Shown here piece by piece: positions 59,784 to 64,000 of a stretch of DNA of 64,000 bases. The first letter of the stretch is position 1. Every line of letters starts with the position of its first letter. The stretch covers positions 62,001-126,000 of the forward strand of contig NZ_VFMM01000001.1 in NCBI RefSeq assembly GCF_006715085.1, written 5' to 3'. Both the position numbers and the translations under genes were made by a program. Below the pieces are notes generated by a model. That model saw nothing but the letters and a program-made list of their open reading frames with translations. It was not told where the DNA came from and ran no database searches. Source of the stretch: Kribbella jejuensis. GTDB taxonomy: Bacteria; Actinomycetota; Actinomycetes; Propionibacteriales; Kribbellaceae.

Positions 59784-61121
59784 CGCATCGCCGAGCCGGG
59801 CGACCACGAGCCGCAGCGTGGCGGGTGGTGCGGTGAATGGGATGCGGATGTGCCGCCGGTCCGTCGCCTCCGGCGTGAACAGGTCGCCAGCGCCGAGCAG
59901 CAGGCCCTGTTCGCGGGCCGCGTCGAGGACGCGGCGGGCTCTGGTCTCGGTCAATTCGAGCCAGAGCGTCATGCCGCCGGTCGGAGTGGGCCACGCCACA
60001 CCGTCGAGGGTCCGCAGTCCGGCCTCGAGCGCGTTCAGGTTGGCGCGCAGCCGGGTACGTCGTCGTCCGATCACTTTGTCCAACTTCGGCACGATCGCCT
60101 GCGCCAGCAGATCATCCAGCGCACTGGGCGAGGCAACGCTCAACTGGGCCGCCGTATTGATCCGCCGCCGCAGCTGCTTTCCCGTCCGCACCCACCCCAC
60201 CCTCAGACCACCCCACACTGTCTTGGACAGCGATCCAACACTCACGGTCCTGGGATATCGGCTCAGCGGCTCGGCCTGCATCCCGTTCGCCAACCACAGC
60301 GGCCGCATCGTCTCGTCACTGATCAACGCCGCTCCATAACGACGCGCGATCTCCACGACGGCCTGCCGCCGATCAGCAGGCAGACTCAGTCCGGTCGGAT
60401 TGTGGTTGTCCGCCTGCAGATAGATGACTTTCGGTCGATGCCGTCGGCAAAGATGCGCCAACTGGTCGGTGTCCCACACCCCAGCCGGCCACCCGGCCAC
60501 ATCGAGCCGATGCTTGCGCAACAGGTCGAAGGCAGCCGGGTACGTCGGTGTCTCGGTGATCGCCACACCTGGCCCCAGGTCCAACCCTGCGAGCGCCGCG
60601 TTGAGACCCGCCGCCGCGCCCACGGTCAGCGTCAGCTGCTCAGGCTCGGTAGGCACGCCCTCTTTGGTGAGGCGGTCGGCCAATGCGGCTCTCAGTTCCT
60701 GCGAGCCGCCGGGCGGCGGTCCGTCACCGCCCATCGCCTGGGGTAGCCCGTCCTGCACGATCTGCGCCGCCGCCTCGGCGACATCGTGCGGTGCGGCGGT
60801 CGTCGCGAAGCGCAGATCCAGTACTGGCCGGTCGCCCGGCGTCACCGTCGACGCGGGCGCCACCGGGTCGAGCAGGCGGTCCAGTGGGCGTACGACGGTC
60901 CCGGATCCGCGTTTCGTTTCCAGTACGCCGTCCCGCCGCAGGTTCTCCAGCGCACGGACCACGGTCACCCGGCTGACGCCCAGGCGTTCGGCGAGTACCC
61001 GTTCCGAGGGCAGGCGGGAGCCGATCGAGAGGTCGCCGCGCTCGATCCGCCGCAGTACCAGCCCCTCGACCTGCTCGGTCTTGGTGCCGTCTGCCGTATC
61101 CAGGTCCCCCACCCGCCACAT
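59769..61121 (-). CDS. pdxR: MocR-type regulator (GntR wHTH + aminotransferase domain), probable PdxR
   Basis: A 450-aa fusion of a GntR winged helix (about 1-80: LPSERVLAERLGVSRVTVVRALENLRRDG) and an aminotransferase-fold domain. The PLP lysine is in VSVGSLSKTVWGGLRVGW (K300), with NHNPTG at about 239-244 and ISDET at 268-271. MocR proteins sense PLP and often activate PLP synthesis; this gene is immediately upstream of pdxS, which fits PdxR. In other bacteria pdxR is usually divergent from pdxST, here it is co-directional. Confidence 0.88.
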   Translation of the reverse strand: MWRVGDLDTADGTKTEQVEGLVLRRIERGDLSIGSRLPSERVLAERLGVSRVTVVRALENLRRDGVLETKRGSGTVVRPLDRLLDPVAPASTVTPGDRPVLDLRFATTAAPHDVAEAAAQIVQDGLPQAMGGDGPPPGGSQELRAALADRLTKEGVPTEPEQLTLTVGAAAGLNAALAGLDLGPGVAITETPTYPAAFDLLRKHRLDVAGWPAGVWDTDQLAHLCRRHRPKVIYLQADNHNPTGLSLPADRRQAVVEIARRYGAALISDETMRPLWLANGMQAEPLSRYPRTVSVGSLSKTVWGGLRVGWVRTGKQLRRRINTAAQLSVASPSALDDLLAQAIVPKLDKVIGRRRTRLRANLNALEAGLRTLDGVAWPTPTGGMTLWLELTETRARRVLDAAREQGLLLGAGDLFTPEATDRRHIRIPFTAPPATLRLVVARLGDALQST

Positions 61122-61187
61122 AAGTCCAGCTTCCCACAACTGGCCTGATGAGCGCGGAGTGTCCGTCGTGGGTGCTTGGATTCGGGT

Positions 61188-62843
61188 ATGGACGAACGGT
61201 GGGCGATTGCTCCGGAGGAGGGTGGCGGGGCGGTGCTCGTTGCCTTGCATCCGGACGGGCAGCCTGCCGGGGAGGTGCTGCACGAGCCGGATCTCGTGCA
61301 GGCAGTGGCATCGCGGCCGCAGGTGTCGCGGTGGGTGTGGCGGGCCTCGGCGGACATCTATCCGCGGCTGCTCGCGGCGGGGGTGCGGGTCGAGCGGTGC
61401 TACGACATCGAGAACACGGAGGGTCTGCTGCTCGGGCACGAGGGCCGGCTCGGCGAGCCACGGTCGGCCGCGGCCGCGTGGGGACGGTTGAGCGGCGGTC
61501 CGGTCCCGGCGGATCCGCCACTGCGCGCCGTCGTACCGGGTGAACAGTCGTCGTTGTTCGAGATCGCTGCCGAGCCGGTCCCGTTCTCCGCGTTGTTGAA
61601 GGTGTACGCCGACCAGCTCCGGCGGCATGCGCTGACCGAGTTCCCGGACCGGATGCGGTTGCTGACGGCAGCGGAATCGTCGGCGATGCTGATCGCCGCG
61701 GAGATGGACCTGGCCGGGTTGCCGTGGAGCGCGCAGGCGCATCGGGAGGTGCTGAGCGAGCTGCTCGGCGAGCGGTTCGCGGGTTCGGGCGAGCCGCGGC
61801 GGCTGACCGAGCTGGCGGACGAGATCTCGGCGGCGTTCGGTCACCGGGTCCGGCCGGAGCTGCCGGCGGACGTGCTGAAGGCGTTCAAGCAGGCTGGGTA
61901 TCAGGTGAAGAGCACGCGGAAGTGGGAGCTCGAGCACCTCGATCATCCGGCGGTCGCCCCGCTGCTGGAGTACAAGAAGCTCTATCGGATCTACACGGCC
62001 AACGGGTGGTCGTGGTTGAACGACTGGGTGCACGACGGGCGGTTCCGGCCCGGGTTCGTGCCCGGTGGGACGGTGTCGGGGCGGTGGATCACCAACGGTG
62101 GTGGCGGGCTGCAGATCCCGAAGGTGATTCGCCGCGCGGTGGTGGCGGATCCCGGGTGGCGGTTGGTGGTCGCGGACGCGTCGCAGCTCGAGCCGCGGAT
62201 CCTTGCCGCGATCTCCCGGGATCCGGCGTTGATGGAGGTCGCGAGCGATCCCGGTGATCTGTACAAGGCGGTCTCGGACCAGGCCTTCTCGGGTGATCGC
62301 GCACAGGCGAAGATCGCCGTCCTGGGTGCGATCTACGGGCAGACGTCGGGCGACGGGCTGAAGAACCTCGCGATGCTGCGCAAGCGGTTCCCGAAGGCGG
62401 TCGCGTACGTGGACGACGCGGCCCGGCTGGGTGAAGAGGGCCGGCTGGTCCGTACGTACCTCGGCCGCACCTGCCCGCCCGCCGGCCACGCGCTGGACGC
62501 CGCGCTGCTGGAGGGCCCGCCCGGCGACCTCCCGACCACGGACCCGCGCCACGCGAGAGCCCGAGGCCGCTTCACTCGCAACTTCGTCGTCCAGGGCAGC
62601 GCCGCCGACTGGGCCCTCCTCATGCTGGCCGCCCTCCGCCAAACCCTCACGGCATTGAAGGCCGAGCTCGTCTTCTTCCAGCACGACGAAGTCATCGTCC
62701 ACTGCCCCGCCGAAGAAGCCCCCCAAGTAACCGAGGCCATCCAAAACGCGAGCACCCTAGCCGGCACCCTCACCTTCGGCCCCACGCCCACCAACTTCGC
62801 CTTCACCACCGCCACCGTCAAGGTCTACGCCGACGCCAAGTAG
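61188..62843 (+). CDS. DNA polymerase I-like (family A) polymerase
   Basis: A 551-aa family A polymerase of the actinobacterial bifunctional 3'-5' exonuclease/polymerase type, with no 5' nuclease domain. Motif A is VVADASQLEPRI (D330, differing from the usual DYSQIELR), motif B SGDRAQAKIAVLGAIYGQ (R371, K375, Y383), motif C FFQHDEVIVH. The N-terminal 130 residues form a degenerate exonuclease-like domain without the full acidic set. Likely used in repair. The ATG at 61188 is chosen over a TTG four codons earlier. Divergent from pdxR, and its end overlaps the sigma gene by 19 bp. Confidence 0.85.
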   Translation: MDERWAIAPEEGGGAVLVALHPDGQPAGEVLHEPDLVQAVASRPQVSRWVWRASADIYPRLLAAGVRVERCYDIENTEGLLLGHEGRLGEPRSAAAAWGRLSGGPVPADPPLRAVVPGEQSSLFEIAAEPVPFSALLKVYADQLRRHALTEFPDRMRLLTAAESSAMLIAAEMDLAGLPWSAQAHREVLSELLGERFAGSGEPRRLTELADEISAAFGHRVRPELPADVLKAFKQAGYQVKSTRKWELEHLDHPAVAPLLEYKKLYRIYTANGWSWLNDWVHDGRFRPGFVPGGTVSGRWITNGGGGLQIPKVIRRAVVADPGWRLVVADASQLEPRILAAISRDPALMEVASDPGDLYKAVSDQAFSGDRAQAKIAVLGAIYGQTSGDGLKNLAMLRKRFPKAVAYVDDAARLGEEGRLVRTYLGRTCPPAGHALDAALLEGPPGDLPTTDPRHARARGRFTRNFVVQGSAADWALLMLAALRQTLTALKAELVFFQHDEVIVHCPAEEAPQVTEAIQNASTLAGTLTFGPTPTNFAFTTATVKVYADAK

Positions 62844-63805
62844 GGCGCGGGGAGGCCGAAGAGCTTGTGGTTGGTGGTTTCGTGGGCGGTGATTTCGGCG
62901 ATCTTGCCTTGTTCTATGCGGAAGATGTCGAGGGCGAAGAGGGTGTAGGTGTTGGTGGTTGGGGGTTTGAGGTAGGCGGCGAGGGTTGGTTGGTGGTTGA
63001 TGGTGGTGGGGTGGAAGCGCCAGTGGCCGCGGAAAGCCGGGGTGAGGTTGGGGGTGAGGGAGCGGATCGCGTCGTCGATTCCCTCGAACCAGAACGGGTA
63101 CGGCGGCATCGTGATGCGGATGTCTTCGTGCATGAGGGCGGCCAGGGCTGCGGGGTCGGCGTTGTCCCAGGCGGTCACGTAACGCCGCAGGAGGTCGCGC
63201 TCGGACTCGGTGGTGTCGCGGGCGGACCAGTCGGCGCGGTGGGACGGTAGGTGCTCGCGCAGCACCGGGCGGGCACGTTGGAGGGCCGAGTTGACGGCCG
63301 CGACGGACAGGTCGACCGCCTCCGCCGTCTCGCGGGCGGTCCAGCCGAGGACGTCGCGGAAGATGAGTACGGCGCGTTGCCGCGGGGGCAGGTGCTGGAT
63401 CGCGAGCAGGAACGCCAACTCGATCGTCTCCCGCCGGATCGCGACCGCATCCGGCTCGGCCGCGCGGTCGAGCAGTACGTCGGGGAACGGCTGCAGCCAC
63501 GGCACGTCCTCCCGGGGCGGCAATGCGATCGCGGGGAACGAGGCCGGCTCCAGGTGGTACGGGAGTACCCGGCGCGGCCGCCGTACGTCGATGCACGCGT
63601 TCGTGGCGATCCGGTACAACCACGCGCGTACCGACGACCGCCCCTCGAACCCGTCCCGCCCCCGCCACGCCCGCAGCAACGTCTCCTGCACCACGTCCTC
63701 GGCGTCGTCGTAGGACCCAAGCATCCGATAGCAGTGCACGCGCAGCTCATGCCGGTACCGCTCGGCCTCCTCCGCAAACCCGTCCACCGACTCCATAGCG
63801 TCCAT
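62825..63805 (-). CDS. ECF sigma factor with C-terminal SnoaL-like domain (SigX5-type)
   Basis: A 326-aa extracytoplasmic-function sigma factor. Region 2 is ELRVHCYRMLGSYDDAEDVVQETLLRAWRGRDGFEGRSSVRAWLYRIATNACID; region 4 (about 125-185) has HLPPRQRAVLIFRDVLGWTARETAEAVDLSVAAVNSALQRAR. The C-terminal 120 residues fold like SnoaL/NTF2 (RRYVTAWDNADPAALAALMHEDIRITMPPYPFWFEG) and probably replace an anti-sigma factor as control element, as in families TIGR02960 and related ECF groups. Converges on the polymerase gene. Confidence 0.88.
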   Translation of the reverse strand: MDAMESVDGFAEEAERYRHELRVHCYRMLGSYDDAEDVVQETLLRAWRGRDGFEGRSSVRAWLYRIATNACIDVRRPRRVLPYHLEPASFPAIALPPREDVPWLQPFPDVLLDRAAEPDAVAIRRETIELAFLLAIQHLPPRQRAVLIFRDVLGWTARETAEAVDLSVAAVNSALQRARPVLREHLPSHRADWSARDTTESERDLLRRYVTAWDNADPAALAALMHEDIRITMPPYPFWFEGIDDAIRSLTPNLTPAFRGHWRFHPTTINHQPTLAAYLKPPTTNTYTLFALDIFRIEQGKIAEITAHETTNHKLFGLPAPYLASA

Positions 63806-63837
63806 TCAAACCCACGAGCAGCCGAGCCCCGGCGTAC

Positions 63838-64000
63838 CTAGTCCTCCAGTTCGATGGTGGTCGGCATTGGGGCGTGGCCGGCCAGGCGGAACCAGGTGAC
63901 GATGCGGCGGCGGCGCAGATCGCGGGTGGAGACGACGACGTCGTTGTGGAAGCGGCGGGCCAGTTGGACGCGGCGCATGGCGAGGCTGAGCTCGGCGGAC
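63838..64000 (-). CDS. C-terminal end of an unidentified gene (partial)
   Basis: The last 53 codons of a minus-strand gene ending at a TAG at 63838-63840; its start lies beyond the window. The visible part is highly basic in the middle (SLAMRRVQLARRFHNDVVV, RDLRRRRIVTWFRLAGHAP) and ends TTIELED. The high-GC3 reading frame supports coding. The pattern A-R-R-F-x-N recalls the end of LemA-like proteins, but this is too short to identify. Confidence 0.55.
   Translation of the reverse strand, partial: SAELSLAMRRVQLARRFHNDVVVSTRDLRRRRIVTWFRLAGHAPMPTTIELED

Noticed and set aside
1..64000. tRNA or rRNA genes, CRISPR arrays, insertion sequences, integrase or prophage genes
   Set aside because: Searched by eye in the intergenic stretches and found none; direct repeats seen are all inside low-complexity coding sequence. 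A covariance search for small RNAs was not possible.

Overview
The window is about 64 kb of high-GC chromosomal DNA from an actinomycete. Gene content and order suggest Nocardioidaceae/Propionibacteriales, probably Kribbella-like; this is an inference from synteny and codon use, not a search. Support: GC-rich third codon positions, frequent GTG starts, many 1-4 bp start/stop overlaps, twin-arginine signals on secreted enzymes, a SecA2 with an acidic tail, SecD with a Ser/Thr/Pro-rich insert, an Excalibur protein, and the conserved core pdxS / pdxT-yebC / ruvC-ruvA-ruvB / yajC-secD-secF-apt-rel / hisS-aspS / rarA / alaS-ruvX-mltG-aroE.

Layout. 1-4.8 kb: end of an ADP-ribosylglycohydrolase gene, then two exported berberine-bridge-type FAD oxidases flanking a prepilin peptidase. 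4.8-10.7 kb: aroE, mltG, ruvX, alaS and two small membrane proteins, one tightly packed minus-strand operon. 10.8-17.5 kb: Excalibur protein, NTF2-fold protein, rarA, a VC0807-like membrane protein, secA2 and a GNAT. 17.5-27.3 kb is accessory: an AMIN-like secreted protein, a Tat-exported GxGYxYP putative glycosidase behind a perfect 16-bp palindrome, an unexplained 101/88-aa gene pair, an M64 peptidase with five FG-GAP-like repeats, two methyltransferases, a GntR regulator, and a divergent TetR/NTF2-like pair whose start codons sit inside matching palindromes. 27.3-31.1 kb: MBL hydrolase-hisS-aspS. 31.3-40 kb is accessory: DUF349 protein, HAD hydrolase, GlxA/HD pair, nuclease-like protein, GrpB, a papain-like protease with a secreted membrane partner, an HTH regulator, a peptidase-fold lipoprotein. 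40-49 kb is core: rel, apt, secF, secD, yajC, ruvB, ruvA, ruvC, the last behind a LexA-type box. 49-55 kb: an Eis-like acetyltransferase, a hotdog-like protein, a heparinase II/III-type enzyme, yebC, pdxT and a partner. 55-58.4 kb: ngcEFG-like amino-sugar ABC transporter without its ATPase. 58.8-61.1 kb: pdxS preceded by a MocR/PdxR-type regulator, with a 12-bp inverted repeat between them. The end holds a Pol I-like polymerase, an ECF sigma factor with a SnoaL-like extension, and the end of an unidentified gene.

Themes: PLP synthesis (pdxR, pdxS, pdxT), branch migration and resolution (ruvCAB, rarA, ruvX), protein export (secA2, secD, secF, yajC), translation (alaS, hisS, aspS), the stringent response (rel) and polysaccharide or amino-sugar use (GxGYxYP enzyme, heparinase-like enzyme, ngcEFG). 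I found no tRNA, rRNA, CRISPR array, insertion sequence, prophage or integrase. The least explained pieces are the 101/88-aa pair, the mirrored leaderless TetR/NTF2 region, and a 35-codon membrane-helix reading frame directly after the stop of the second FAD oxidase.
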